Source of the DNA: Gammaproteobacteria bacterium
GTDB lineage: Bacteria; Pseudomonadota; Gammaproteobacteria; SZUA-229
Assembly (NCBI GenBank): GCA_030148865.1
Contig: JASBSR010000003.1
Coordinates: 1-59,709, forward strand
Length of the DNA: 59,709 bases
Reading direction: 5' to 3'
Position numbers and translations under genes: made by a program. The notes beneath the pieces are model-generated. The model saw only the letters and a list, made by a program, of their open reading frames with translations, was not told where the DNA came from and made no database searches. Positions 26,663 to 35,920 of this stretch are shown here, piece by piece; within the stretch, counting starts at the first letter, position 1; each line of letters begins with the position of its first letter.

Positions 26663-28096
26663 TCAGCTTGTAATCAGCTCTGCGTAAGCGACCAGTTCTT
26701 CCAGCATCACCAGCTGCGCTCCTGTGGTGTCAGGTGCTTCCTGTATGGCCTCAATCTCAGCAAGATAACGGTTTAATGTACGCGGGCCGATAGCAGGATC
26801 GGTGAATTTCTGATGTCGATAAGCATTCCATTGTTCAAGCTCGTCTGCCGAAAGTGTTTCGAGATAATTGCGCGCACGGTAACGAAACAGCATTTCGGGC
26901 AGACGCTTGTCATCGAAAGACAGCTTGAGTGCTGCCAGTTTATCGGCGGCAGTTTTACGGATGGTGTCCATGCGTGCATTATCGGCATCGCTGAAGAAGC
27001 CGCCCGCATATATCTGCAGATCGGGGTCGTGAGTTTCAGGGAAGTTTTGTACAGAAAATATCTCGCGGGTTTTGACAGCAAGCTCATCGATGTGTGCGAG
27101 CAGCGTAGCACGATTTTGTTCGCAGTCGGCGATATTGATCTGTAAACGCTCCGCACTCTGTGTATCCATCGTTTTTAACGGTACCAGTACCGGACATTTG
27201 TTCAGGTGTACCAGCTTCAGCGGTATCCGTAGTGCATCTTCCGGCAGTTCGGTCGCTGGCGTGTACAGGCGCGCGACAATCTCAGCTGCATCGACTGCGA
27301 TAAAATCATCGGGCGCAGTTGCCAGATCGTACACCACGACTGCATTTTTATTCGTCGGGTGCATGCAGATTGGCATCACCATGGCAATCGCACCGCGCTC
27401 GGCGGAATAGCGCGAGGAAACGTGCAGTAGTGCCTCGCGGGTATTGAGGTTGAGCAACGCTGTTATGGCCTGTTTTTTTCTCAGGCCGTACATGTATTCA
27501 TATAATCGCGGCTGTTTGTCCCGGATCAGTTTTGCCATCGCGATGGTAGCGTAAACATCGGACATGGCATCGTGCGCAGCTTCGTGTTTGATCTTGTTGG
27601 CGCGGGTCAGGAGTTCGAGGCGGATGCTCGGGTAACCGGTGTCATCGACTGGCCAGACAATGCCCTCGGGGCGCAGTGCGCGAGTGAGTCTGACAATATC
27701 GATCAGGTCCCAGCGGCTATTGCCATACTGCCATTCGCGTGCGTAAGGGTTGTGAAAGTTTCTGTAGAGTATGTTACGGGTGAATTCATCATCAAAGCGA
27801 ATATTGTTGTAACCGGCGACACAGGTGCCGGGGGTGGCAAACTCATGGTGTATCGCGGCGATGAATTCTGCCTCGTTCAGGCCTTCAGCCAGAGCTTTTT
27901 GTGGCGTGATGCCGGTGATCATACAGGCGTGGGGATCGGGCAGTACGTCGTTCGCCAGTTTGCAGTACATCACCAGCGGTTCGCCAATGATATTCAGTTC
28001 TTCATCGGTGCGCAGGCCGGCGAACTGAATCACGCGATCCTGACGTGAGTCGATGCCGGTGGTTTCGTAGTCGTACCAGTAAATGCTATTGGCCAT
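26663..28096 (-). CDS. sbcB: Exodeoxyribonuclease I
   Basis: The 477-residue protein has the DEDDh 3'-5' exonuclease domain: YWYDYETTGIDSRQDRVIQFAG (first Asp and Glu), YNNIRFDDEFTRNILYRNF, and HDAMSDVYATIAMAKLI (His and final Asp). The SH3-like and C-terminal helical extensions typical of ExoI follow, with FRYRARNYLETLS near the end. It degrades single-stranded DNA and works in repair and recombination. It follows the cbbO-like gene by 23 nt on the same strand, so they may share a transcript. Confidence 0.94.
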   Translation of the reverse strand: MANSIYWYDYETTGIDSRQDRVIQFAGLRTDEELNIIGEPLVMYCKLANDVLPDPHACMITGITPQKALAEGLNEAEFIAAIHHEFATPGTCVAGYNNIRFDDEFTRNILYRNFHNPYAREWQYGNSRWDLIDIVRLTRALRPEGIVWPVDDTGYPSIRLELLTRANKIKHEAAHDAMSDVYATIAMAKLIRDKQPRLYEYMYGLRKKQAITALLNLNTREALLHVSSRYSAERGAIAMVMPICMHPTNKNAVVVYDLATAPDDFIAVDAAEIVARLYTPATELPEDALRIPLKLVHLNKCPVLVPLKTMDTQSAERLQINIADCEQNRATLLAHIDELAVKTREIFSVQNFPETHDPDLQIYAGGFFSDADNARMDTIRKTAADKLAALKLSFDDKRLPEMLFRYRARNYLETLSADELEQWNAYRHQKFTDPAIGPRTLNRYLAEIEAIQEAPDTTGAQLVMLEELVAYAELITS

Positions 28097-28119
28097 AATA
28101 TTCTCCAGTTCCTTTGATT

Positions 28120-30270
28120 TTATCCAGTGGTGAGTCGGCGATAAATGTCTGATACTTTCAATGGTAGCTGGGCGACATCATCGATCACGGCGTAATTGGC
28201 CGCGCCGTACATGTGGGGCAAATAGTCGCGCGCTTTTTCGTCAAGTGTGATGCAGAATGAATGAATGCCCTGTTGTTTGGCTTCGTACAAAGACTGACGG
28301 GTATCTTCAACGCCATATTCGCCGCGATAGGTGTCATAGTCATCGGGCTTACCATCGGATAAAGTAATCAGCAGCTTGGTGTCGGCCTCAATGTCATTAA
28401 ACATGCGCGTGATGTGGCGAATAAATACTCCCATTCGGGTATAGTCCTGCGGTTTGATGTTGCTGATGCGTGCGCGAACATTATCGTCGTAGTCTTCGTC
28501 AATGGTTTTAATTTTAAATAGTTCACAGCGCTTTCGGGTCATGCCAGAAAAACCATAGATGGCATAACGGTCACCAAGAATTTCCAGAACTTCGGCGAGC
28601 AGAATTAAAGATTCTTTTTCAGCCTGATTAATCCAGCCGCAGGTCGAACCGCTCATGTCGACCATAAAGATAACGGCAACATTGCGCTTTTCCTTGTGTA
28701 TCTTGGTGAACAGGTTTTCGGGCATTTCCATACCGCTCAGCACATCGCCGCAGGCTTCGACAAAAGCGTCAATGTCAATGTCATCGCCATGAGGTTGTTT
28801 TTTTAATAACTTGTCTTCGCCGCGCAATATTTCAAAGGAGTGGCGCAGGCTTTTTAACAGGCCTTTGTGTTTGGTTAAGGTATCCTGATAAAAACTGTCG
28901 TACACGGGTTGCACGTCAATCTCGCGCAGTACACACCAGTTTTTGTGATAATGCTGGCGCTGGACATTCCATTCATTATATATCTCCACGCCTTCTTTAT
29001 GATACGTGTCTTTCCAGACTTCGCCAGGGTCGAGCTTGCTGTCTTCGTATTTGCTGAGATCATATTCATCGGGACCGGCGGCGGTGAGATGCTCAGATGG
29101 AATTTCACCAAAATCGACAAAGATCGAGGACATGAGTTTTCGTATGTGCTCGGAGGTTGGCACGAGTTCACCTTCAAACTGTAGTTCTACTGTGCCATCG
29201 TTAAAAGCCGATTGCGCAGCATCAGGTTCCCGGATTTCAAACATTGCAGTTTCGCCTTTGGTTGGCTCACCGGTATTTTCAGTTTCATCGCAGGCGGTTT
29301 GTTGCAAAGTTTCTTTCGCCACTTCGCTGAGGGCAACCCGGAAACAGGCCTTCTCACGTTCGATACGTTTGTTCATAATTTCACGCACCGCGTGCAGCTG
29401 GAGCTCGCCCTGATAACAAAATAATTCTGGACAATCTTCGAGTTTAACTTTGTCGACCAGCTCAATACTGGTGTGGACACTGCTGTGTTGCTCAGACAGA
29501 ATGGTCTGTAAATCCTGCCAGCGATGTTGGTTGTCGAGCTGGTTGAGTTTTTGTTTTAACATCTGCATATCACGATACAAACCGGGTAACTCTCGTTGAA
29601 TACATGCGTCGAGGCGTAATGCCTCAAGGGCATAGAATTTTTTCAGCTGGATTTCACTGTTGGCGTCATTGCTATAAATATCGATCAGATCGACACGAAA
29701 CGTGCCGTACTGAATCTGCGCCCAGTGATGCGCCAGCGTTGCCTTGTAGAGTAAAAAATTCTCCTGCATCTCGGGCAGGGTGGTGAGTATCGGTGGCAGG
29801 TAGATGGTTTCGGTATCGGTATAGGCGCGATCGGCACTGTTGAGTTTGAGCTTGCGGCCGGAAAGGCCGTGTAAAAAAGGTAACAGGACGCTGACCTGTT
29901 CTTCGAATACGGCCCCGCAGGCGCGTTTGCGTGCATTGTCGATGAAGCTGTCGAGGTCGCGGATGACCGACATCGCCGGAAGTAAACCTTTGCGGTCGTA
30001 ATGATCCGTGGCGGTCATCGCCCAGGCTTCGACCATGTGCTGCTCCATGGCTTCGAGCGCACGGATTGCGTGGCAGGCGAGCTGATAGGCGAGTTTGATA
30101 TTGGTGCCTGCAACTCTTCGCGTCAGATTGAGAATGAAATCCTGTTCCCGCCGGGGCAGTTTGACTATCGCCTGTGCCGGGGTTTCATTTTCAACAAAAG
30201 AAAATTCGACTTCGAGGCATTCATCGAGGCAAGCGATGATGTCTTCAGTGCTAAGCGGTTCGTGCGCCAT
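28120..30270 (-). CDS. cbbO: VWA-domain protein, CbbO/NorD type
   Basis: The 716-residue protein has a long helical N-terminal part and a C-terminal von Willebrand A domain starting at VIFMVDMSGSTCGW. The MIDAS motif DMSGS is intact, and LITLSDGKPDDYDTYRGEYG is typical of CbbO and NorD. In autotrophs CbbO brings the CbbQ ATPase to RuBisCO to remove inhibitors; NorD relatives act on nitric oxide reductase. No RuBisCO or nor genes are in the window, so the target is unknown. The CbbQ-like gene lies 11 nt upstream. Confidence 0.87.
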   Translation of the reverse strand: MAHEPLSTEDIIACLDECLEVEFSFVENETPAQAIVKLPRREQDFILNLTRRVAGTNIKLAYQLACHAIRALEAMEQHMVEAWAMTATDHYDRKGLLPAMSVIRDLDSFIDNARKRACGAVFEEQVSVLLPFLHGLSGRKLKLNSADRAYTDTETIYLPPILTTLPEMQENFLLYKATLAHHWAQIQYGTFRVDLIDIYSNDANSEIQLKKFYALEALRLDACIQRELPGLYRDMQMLKQKLNQLDNQHRWQDLQTILSEQHSSVHTSIELVDKVKLEDCPELFCYQGELQLHAVREIMNKRIEREKACFRVALSEVAKETLQQTACDETENTGEPTKGETAMFEIREPDAAQSAFNDGTVELQFEGELVPTSEHIRKLMSSIFVDFGEIPSEHLTAAGPDEYDLSKYEDSKLDPGEVWKDTYHKEGVEIYNEWNVQRQHYHKNWCVLREIDVQPVYDSFYQDTLTKHKGLLKSLRHSFEILRGEDKLLKKQPHGDDIDIDAFVEACGDVLSGMEMPENLFTKIHKEKRNVAVIFMVDMSGSTCGWINQAEKESLILLAEVLEILGDRYAIYGFSGMTRKRCELFKIKTIDEDYDDNVRARISNIKPQDYTRMGVFIRHITRMFNDIEADTKLLITLSDGKPDDYDTYRGEYGVEDTRQSLYEAKQQGIHSFCITLDEKARDYLPHMYGAANYAVIDDVAQLPLKVSDIYRRLTTG

Positions 30271-30281
30271 GAGCGGGCTGT

Positions 30282-31124
30282 TTAAAACAGCGAGGACGAA
30301 AGTTCATGCATGGCGGTGAGCATGTCAGCGTCGTCGGTAATCGTCTGGGCAATCGCGGTTTTGCAGGCAGTCACTGGTTTAATGCCGTCGCGAATCAACT
30401 TTGCAGCGTGTACCAGTAAGCGTGTCGATGCGCCTTCGTCGAGGCCGCTGCCTTTGAGGTCGCGCGTCATGTGCGCAAACTTGACCAGCTGACTGGCGGT
30501 GTTTTTATCGATGCCGGTTTCGCTGACGATGATCTCGGTTTCCAGTGTTGCATTCGGATAATCAAAATCGAGGGCGACAAAGCGTTGTCGTGTGCTTTGT
30601 TTGAGATCTTTCATCACGCTCTGATATCCCGGGTTGTAGGAAATCGCGAGACAGAATTTGGAGGTCGCTTCAAGTATCTCGCCGACTTTTTCCATCGGCA
30701 GCACGCGGCGGTCATCCGCCAGTGGGTGAATCACTACTGTCGTATCTTTGCGGGTTTCGACCACTTCATCGAGATAACAGATGGCGCCGTGGCGCACAGC
30801 GCGTGCCAGCGGACCATCGATCCAGATCGTTTCGCCACCGGAAATTAAAAATCGTCCAACCAGATCCGAAGCAGTCAGGTCATCGTGACAGGACACGGTA
30901 ATCAACGGGCGTTTGAGTTTCCACGCCATGTATTTTATGAAACGGGTTTTGCCGCAGCCAGTCGGGCCTTTTAGCAATACCGGCAGACATTGTGCGTATG
31001 CGGCTTCGAACACAGCAATTTCTTCGTCCACAGGTTGATAATACGGTTCGTCTTTAACGAAATATTCTTCGGGTTTGAGGGTTTTGGGTTGCATCTTTGG
31101 TGACTCATCAATGAAGTGAGCCAT
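30282..31124 (-). CDS. cbbQ: MoxR-type AAA+ ATPase, CbbQ/NirQ/NorQ/GpvN family
   Basis: The 280-residue protein has Walker A GPTGCGKTRF and Walker B CYLDEVVE, with ISYNPGYQSVMKDLKQSTRQRFVALDFDYP and ASTRLLVHAAKLI typical of the CbbQ/NorQ group. EEYFVKDEPYYQPVDEEI at the N-terminus is also characteristic. A shorter start at the ATG ending at 31094 is possible and would give 270 residues, closer to family length. It should form a hexameric remodelling motor with the VWA protein encoded next. The set is followed by sbcB. Confidence 0.88.
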   Translation of the reverse strand: MAHFIDESPKMQPKTLKPEEYFVKDEPYYQPVDEEIAVFEAAYAQCLPVLLKGPTGCGKTRFIKYMAWKLKRPLITVSCHDDLTASDLVGRFLISGGETIWIDGPLARAVRHGAICYLDEVVETRKDTTVVIHPLADDRRVLPMEKVGEILEATSKFCLAISYNPGYQSVMKDLKQSTRQRFVALDFDYPNATLETEIIVSETGIDKNTASQLVKFAHMTRDLKGSGLDEGASTRLLVHAAKLIRDGIKPVTACKTAIAQTITDDADMLTAMHELSSSLF

Positions 31125-31258
31125 TTCAACAAATCAGCGTGGGCTTGTCGAATAGAACATCGCTTAGTTTGCTGGTTCCGATATAACCAAGGTGAATGTG
31201 CGTGTATCTGTGTCGCCTGACGTTGTATTATGCCCACAATTATTACAGGTGATTATTT

Positions 31259-31495
31259 ATGCAAGTAGAAGATATTAAAAAATTAATCGAGGCTGCGATT
31301 GAAGATTGCGAGGCGACGGTGACCGAGGCCGGTGGTAAATATACTGCTGTCGTAGTTTCGCCGGTGTTCGAGGGCAAAACTATGATCGCCGAGCAAAAGA
31401 TGGTGTACGCCGCAGTCAACGAGCATATTCAGAGTGGTGCGATTCACGCGCTCACCATCAAGGCCTACACCCCGGATGAATACAGCAGGCTTTAA
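31259..31495 (+). CDS. BolA/IbaG family protein
   Basis: The 78-residue protein matches the single-domain BolA-like family: an N-terminal helix MQVEDIKKLIEAA, a central VVVSPVFEGKTMIAEQKMVYAAVNEHI, and a C-terminal IHALTIKAYTPDEY. The invariant His is present in IHAL. BolA-like proteins bind Fe-S clusters with monothiol glutaredoxins. The genomic partner is not in view. It is convergent with suhB, 6 nt apart. Confidence 0.9.
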   Translation: MQVEDIKKLIEAAIEDCEATVTEAGGKYTAVVVSPVFEGKTMIAEQKMVYAAVNEHIQSGAIHALTIKAYTPDEYSRL

Positions 31496-31501
31496 GCAGC
31501 T

Positions 31502-32308
31502 TCAGCTTTTGCGGTAATCACTGGCACTGACAATCGGGTGGATTTTCTGCAGCATCGCCGGATACACTTTCGGCCCGCCAGCGAGAATATCACCAGACTG
31601 CAGGTAATTTTCACCGCCGTTGAGATCGGAAACAATGCCGCCGGCTTCGCGCACCAGCAGGGCACCGGCAGCAATATCCCAGGGCTTGAGATTGAACTCC
31701 CAGAAACCGTCGCTGCGACCGGCCGCACACCAGGCCAGATCCAGCGCGGCTGAGCCTGGACGGCGTATCCCGGCGCTGGGTTGCATCAGGGCTTTCAGCG
31801 TCGCAAGGTAGGTATCTAAATAACTTTGGTCATGATAGGGAAAGCCGGTGCTGAGCAAAGCACCGTCCAGCCCTTTGCGATTGCTGACACGAATGCGTTT
31901 TTCATTGAGCTGCGCGCCTTCGCCGCGCGCGGCGGTGAACAGTTCCTGAGTGACCGGATCGTAGATGACACCGACTTCCAGTCGGTTTTTATGACGCAGC
32001 GCAATGGATACCGCAAACTGTGGAAAGCCATGAAGAAAATTGGTGGTGCCATCGAGGGGGTCGATAATCCACTGGGATTCAGCAGTGTTATTTTGCAGGC
32101 CGCTTTCTTCGGCCAGAATACCATGATCCGGGTAGGCCTGGCGCAGCACTTCAATGATCGCCTGCTCGGCCCTGTGGTCGATTTCGGTGACGAAATCATT
32201 GCTGCCCTTGGACGCAATCGTGAGTCGGTCGATGCGATCCATGCTGCGCGTGATAATATTTCCCGCCGCACGCGCGGCGCGGACAGCGATAGTAACTTGT
32301 GGATTCAT
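31502..32308 (-). CDS. suhB: Inositol-1-monophosphatase
   Basis: The 268-residue protein has ILAEESG, WIIDPLDGTTNFLHGFPQFAVSIA and WDIAAGALLVREAGG, the metal and substrate sites of the IMPase family. The N-terminus MNPQVTIAVRAARAAGNII and length fit SuhB, which in E. coli also takes part in rRNA transcription antitermination. It is divergent from trmJ, the conserved gammaproteobacterial arrangement. Confidence 0.94.
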   Translation of the reverse strand: MNPQVTIAVRAARAAGNIITRSMDRIDRLTIASKGSNDFVTEIDHRAEQAIIEVLRQAYPDHGILAEESGLQNNTAESQWIIDPLDGTTNFLHGFPQFAVSIALRHKNRLEVGVIYDPVTQELFTAARGEGAQLNEKRIRVSNRKGLDGALLSTGFPYHDQSYLDTYLATLKALMQPSAGIRRPGSAALDLAWCAAGRSDGFWEFNLKPWDIAAGALLVREAGGIVSDLNGGENYLQSGDILAGGPKVYPAMLQKIHPIVSASDYRKS

Positions 32309-32406
32309 GGCAAATTTCTAAAGAACGTTGTGGGGCAGGCCCGATGGGCGTGAATAATAGCAGAATGTGGTGCCAGACACACTATGGTGGCTGTTAAATA
32401 CATAAG

Positions 32407-33189
32407 ATGAATAGATCAATGGGAATACTCAATACTGACCAGCAGGCGGTGCTCGACCGGATTCGCATCGTCATGGTGAATACTTCGCACCCGGGCAATA
32501 TTGGTGCCGCGGCACGTGCCATGAAAAATATGGGTGTGCGCCGGCTGGTGCTGGTTGATCCCGCCACCGCACTGGGTGACGAAGGCTATCGCCGTTCTGC
32601 GGGAGCGGAGGATATTTTGAATGAGGCCGTGGTGGTAAAAACTCTGGCCGCGGGCGTCGCCGGTTGTGCCTGGGTGGCGGGCACCAGTGCGCGTTTGCGC
32701 AGCATGCAGTGGCCACTGTATTTGCCGCGTGAGTGTGCGCAGATTGCCAGTGAAAATACCGTGCCGGGTGATGTTGCGATTGTCTTTGGTCGTGAGCGCG
32801 TCGGTCTTACCAATGCAGAGCTGGAGCTGTGCAATGCGTTGCTGCATATCCCGACTGATCCCGATTATAGCTCGCTGAATGTGGCCGCTGCGGTACAGAT
32901 AGTATGCTACGAACTCAGATTGGCGCAGCTGGGCAAAGCGCTGCCATCAGCCAGCAGTAGTAAAAAACACCGCGACGATGTGCCGGCAAATTCTGAAGCG
33001 ATGCAGGGTATGTACCAGCATCTGTATCAAATGCTCGACGAGGTTAAGTTTTTTGGCACGCATAATCCCGAAATTGTCATGCGCCGGCTAAAAGGCCTGT
33101 TCAATCGCGCGCGCACTACCGTGCATGAAGTCGCGATACTGCGCGGTATTTTTTCGGCGGCGCAGGGCAAGAAAACCAGACGCAGTTGA
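32407..33189 (+). CDS. trmJ: tRNA (cytidine/uridine-2'-O-) methyltransferase TrmJ
   Basis: The 260-residue SPOUT protein has IVMVNTSHPGNIGAAARAMKNMG near the N-terminus, the knot region VAIVFGRERVGLTNAEL and LLHIPTDPDYSSLNVAAAVQIVCYEL. These match TrmJ, which methylates position 32 of several tRNAs. An inner ATG (MGILNTDQ) could also be the start. It diverges from suhB, the usual neighbour. Confidence 0.93.
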   Translation: MNRSMGILNTDQQAVLDRIRIVMVNTSHPGNIGAAARAMKNMGVRRLVLVDPATALGDEGYRRSAGAEDILNEAVVVKTLAAGVAGCAWVAGTSARLRSMQWPLYLPRECAQIASENTVPGDVAIVFGRERVGLTNAELELCNALLHIPTDPDYSSLNVAAAVQIVCYELRLAQLGKALPSASSSKKHRDDVPANSEAMQGMYQHLYQMLDEVKFFGTHNPEIVMRRLKGLFNRARTTVHEVAILRGIFSAAQGKKTRRS

Positions 33190-33199
33190 CCGGGTCAGG

Positions 33200-33598
33200 C
33201 TAAGCGCGAAAACTGAAGGTCTGCCAGGCCAGATTTAACCAGGCGGCGAGAAAGCACAGTCCGCCCATTGGGGTAATTGCGCCGAGCCAGCGAATACCGC
33301 TGAGGCTGAGTGTATACAGGCTACCGCTAAAAATAACGATACCGACCAGCATAAGCCAGCCACTGACGGATATTCCTAGGTGGTTTTTACAGCTGGGTAA
33401 CAGGCCCACCAGAATCAAACCGAGCGAATGATAGATCTGATACTCCACAGCAGTGCGATACACCACCAGCATCTCAAGCGATAATATTTGTTTTAGACTA
33501 TGTGCGCCAAACGCTCCGGCGGCTATCGCAATGAACATGCTGATAGCGCCCAGCGCCACGAAATGGCTGGACCTGGTCTGGTTTGATGCTATGTTCAC
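33200..33598 (-). CDS. DUF423 family inner-membrane protein
   Basis: The 132-residue protein has four predicted membrane helices and the family signature AAGAFGAHSLKQILS, VVYRTAVEYQIYHSLGLI and GIVIFSGSLYTLSLSG. The length fits DUF423 (YgdD-like) proteins, whose function is unknown. It converges with trmJ and is divergent from yajQ. Confidence 0.9.
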   Translation of the reverse strand: MNIASNQTRSSHFVALGAISMFIAIAAGAFGAHSLKQILSLEMLVVYRTAVEYQIYHSLGLILVGLLPSCKNHLGISVSGWLMLVGIVIFSGSLYTLSLSGIRWLGAITPMGGLCFLAAWLNLAWQTFSFRA

Positions 33599-33661
33599 GA
33601 TGATTTTTGATACAGACTCATTATAATAGAACTATTGTAATCGAATACGCGGAGCGTGGAC

Positions 33662-34144
33662 ATGCCTACCTTTGATGTGGTTTCTGAAATCGACAAACAC
33701 GAACTTACAAACGCGGTTGATCAGATTAATCGCGAGGTTGGCACACGGTTTGATTTCAAGGGCAGCGACTCAAAGGCAGAGCTCAAAGACGGTACCCTCA
33801 CTCTGGAAGCTAGCAGTGATTTTCAGATTAAACAGATCCACGATATTATGTATAAGAAAATGATTGGTCGTGGTATCGATACGCGTTGCCTGAAGCCCGA
33901 CAAGATCCAGCCCAGAGGTATTCGTGTTGCGCAGGTGATTACTGTGCGCGAAGGGTTGGGCAAAGAAGATGCAAAGAAAGTGGTATCGCTGATCAAAGAT
34001 TCAAAATTAAAAGTACAGGCCGCGATTCAGGGTGAGCAGGTCAGGGTGACGGGCAAAAAACGTGATGACCTGCAGGCAGTGATGTCCATGTTGAAAGCGG
34101 CAGAGTTCGAGTTGCCGCTGCAGTTCAATAATTTCAGGGATTAA
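33662..34144 (+). CDS. yajQ: YajQ family nucleotide-binding protein
   Basis: The 160-residue protein starts at ATG 33662 (MPTFDVVSEIDKHE); GTG 33656 in frame is an unlikely start. TRFDFKGSD and PRGIRVAQVITVREGLGKEDAKKVVSLIKDSKLKVQAAIQG are family signatures (DUF520). YajQ proteins bind nucleotides and, in some species, c-di-GMP. The GGDEF/EAL gene at 1104 offers a possible but untested link. Confidence 0.94.
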   Translation: MPTFDVVSEIDKHELTNAVDQINREVGTRFDFKGSDSKAELKDGTLTLEASSDFQIKQIHDIMYKKMIGRGIDTRCLKPDKIQPRGIRVAQVITVREGLGKEDAKKVVSLIKDSKLKVQAAIQGEQVRVTGKKRDDLQAVMSMLKAAEFELPLQFNNFRD

Positions 34145-34157
34145 GTAAAAAACTATC

Positions 34158-34173
34158 CGCAAATAAACGCTAA
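34158..34173 (+). repeat. Single-arm copy of the CAAATAAACGC repeat
   Basis: The 16-bp sequence CGCAAATAAACGCTAA is identical to the reverse complement of 38394-38409. It lies between the convergent yajQ and rsmJ genes. No partner arm was found in the remaining 38 bp of the gap. Confidence 0.6.
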
Positions 34174-34211
34174 TGCCGAAGCGGAAAAACTCCTGTTTTC
34201 GTGATAGCAGC

Positions 34212-35018
34212 CTAACTTACGATGTACACATCGTAACGCGTCTTCTTGCCGGTGATGGCCATGGTGGGTTTTATGCCGATCAACGATTCGGCATGGATTG
34301 GACGTTTCACCACAACTCTGCGTCTGGCGTATTGCAGCGCCACATCCAGTAGCGCGCTTTCGTTCTGGTGGGTGCCGATGAGTTTGTGCAAAATTTGCAT
34401 ATCTTTTTTCACCAGTGCTGATTTCTTGCGCTCGGGATACATTGGATCAAAATATATCACCTCGGGCTTTGAATCCGGATTTAGGTGTTCCAGATATGTG
34501 CGCGTATTTGCGCATACCAGATTGCTGAAGTTATTGACCGGATGTGTCGCATCGCTCGCCAGTAAAGCGCGTTCGATACCATCCTTGATCATGCAATACA
34601 ACACCGGCGATTGCTCAACTAGTGTGAGCTGGCAACCGAGTGTGGCAAGTACAAAAGCATCGCGCGCCAGTCCGGCGCTGGCATCGATGACTGTGGGTCG
34701 GTCGAATTTGTGCAGGCCAATGGCTTTGGCGATGGCCTGGCCTTTGCCACCACCGAATTTTTCACGATGTGCCAGTGCACCACTTAGAAAATCCACCTGG
34801 ATACTGGTGGCGAGTTCGCGATGGTAGAGTTCTATACCAGCCGGTTGAAAATACAATTGCAGGGCGAAGTTGTCATTGAGCTGTGTGTATATTGGCAATT
34901 GATGCGCCTGTGAAAAGCTCTGCGCCTGTTCCAGCAAGTGCGGGTGATTACAGACAATACACAGGCTGACTTGATTCATGCGGTTTCCAGTGGCGTTCGT
35001 GACAGGCTGCTGTATCAT
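34212..35018 (-). CDS. rsmJ: 16S rRNA (guanine1516-N2)-methyltransferase
   Basis: The protein is up to 268 residues; an inner ATG ending at 34979 (MNQVSLCIVC) is about as plausible. VDFLSGALAHREKFGGGKGQAIAKAIG, VIDASAGLARDAFVLATLG (SAM site), VIYFDPMYPERKKSALVKKDM and RRVVVKRPIHAE match RsmJ throughout. It methylates G1516 of 16S rRNA. It is divergent from tatD; the two starts are only 8 nt apart and the promoters overlap. Confidence 0.94.
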   Translation of the reverse strand: MIQQPVTNATGNRMNQVSLCIVCNHPHLLEQAQSFSQAHQLPIYTQLNDNFALQLYFQPAGIELYHRELATSIQVDFLSGALAHREKFGGGKGQAIAKAIGLHKFDRPTVIDASAGLARDAFVLATLGCQLTLVEQSPVLYCMIKDGIERALLASDATHPVNNFSNLVCANTRTYLEHLNPDSKPEVIYFDPMYPERKKSALVKKDMQILHKLIGTHQNESALLDVALQYARRRVVVKRPIHAESLIGIKPTMAITGKKTRYDVYIVS

Positions 35019-35026
35019 ACCGCAGC

Positions 35027-35821
35027 ATGATGAGTTACATAGACATTGGTGTCAATTTAACAGGCAGTGCGTTTCGCCACGATCTGGCGGATGTGATTGC
35101 ACGTGCACAGGCAGTCGGTGTCGGTCAGATGATTGTCACTGGCACGGATGTTGAGCATAGCCAGCAGGCCAGCGAGCTTTGTCTGCAATACCCCGGTGTG
35201 CTGTATGCAACGGCGGGCATGCATCCACACCATGCCGATAATTTTGATCAGATCGCTACTGATGTATTTCGTGAGTTTGCCGGATTACCGCATGTGGTGG
35301 CGATTGGTGAGTGTGGTCTCGATTACAACCGTAATTATTCTTCGCCGCAGGCGCAGCGTAGTGCGTTTGAAATCCAGCTTGAGATCGCAGCTGAGCATGG
35401 CTTGCCGGTTTTTTTGCACCAGCGCGATGCGCACGATGATTTTGTCGCAATTTTGCAAAATTTTCGTGCCACACTGGTCGATGTGGTGGTGCACTGTTTC
35501 ACCGAAGGTGAAGCCCTGGCGCACGAATATCTCGAATTAGACTGTTATCTGGGCATCACTGGCTGGATTTGTGATGAACGACGAGGTCGGGCTTTGCAGC
35601 AGGCAGTCAAGTGTATACCATCGGATAAACTCATGCTGGAAACCGATGCGCCGTACTTATTACCACGCGATTTAAAACAACTGCCTGTTGATAAACGCCG
35701 CAACGAACCGTATTTGTTGCCGCATATAGCGAAAACAACTGCGGCCTGCATGGGGATTGCTGAGGAACAGCTGGCCCAGATTGCTTTGCAAAATACGAAA
35801 CGATTTTTTCGACTGGATTGA
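35027..35821 (+). CDS. tatD: TatD family metal-dependent DNase
   Basis: The 264-residue protein starts at 35027, or the adjacent ATG at 35030. IDIGVNLTGSAF at the start, GMHPHHADNF, VAIGECGLDYNRNYS, VVHCFTEGEAL, ITGWICDERRG and LMLETDAPYLLPRDL match E. coli TatD itself rather than the YcfH/YjjV paralogues. The metal-binding Glu, His and Asp residues are in place. It is a cytosolic magnesium-dependent nuclease. Confidence 0.93.
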   Translation: MMSYIDIGVNLTGSAFRHDLADVIARAQAVGVGQMIVTGTDVEHSQQASELCLQYPGVLYATAGMHPHHADNFDQIATDVFREFAGLPHVVAIGECGLDYNRNYSSPQAQRSAFEIQLEIAAEHGLPVFLHQRDAHDDFVAILQNFRATLVDVVVHCFTEGEALAHEYLELDCYLGITGWICDERRGRALQQAVKCIPSDKLMLETDAPYLLPRDLKQLPVDKRRNEPYLLPHIAKTTAACMGIAEEQLAQIALQNTKRFFRLD

Positions 35822-35920
35822 CTAAAGTTATAGTCTTATCTGCATTCAGTTTGTAAACTTAGACTCAGAAACAAGGCGTGCCTTGTTCCCATTCAACACC
35901 AGCCGTACGGGATTTACCAT

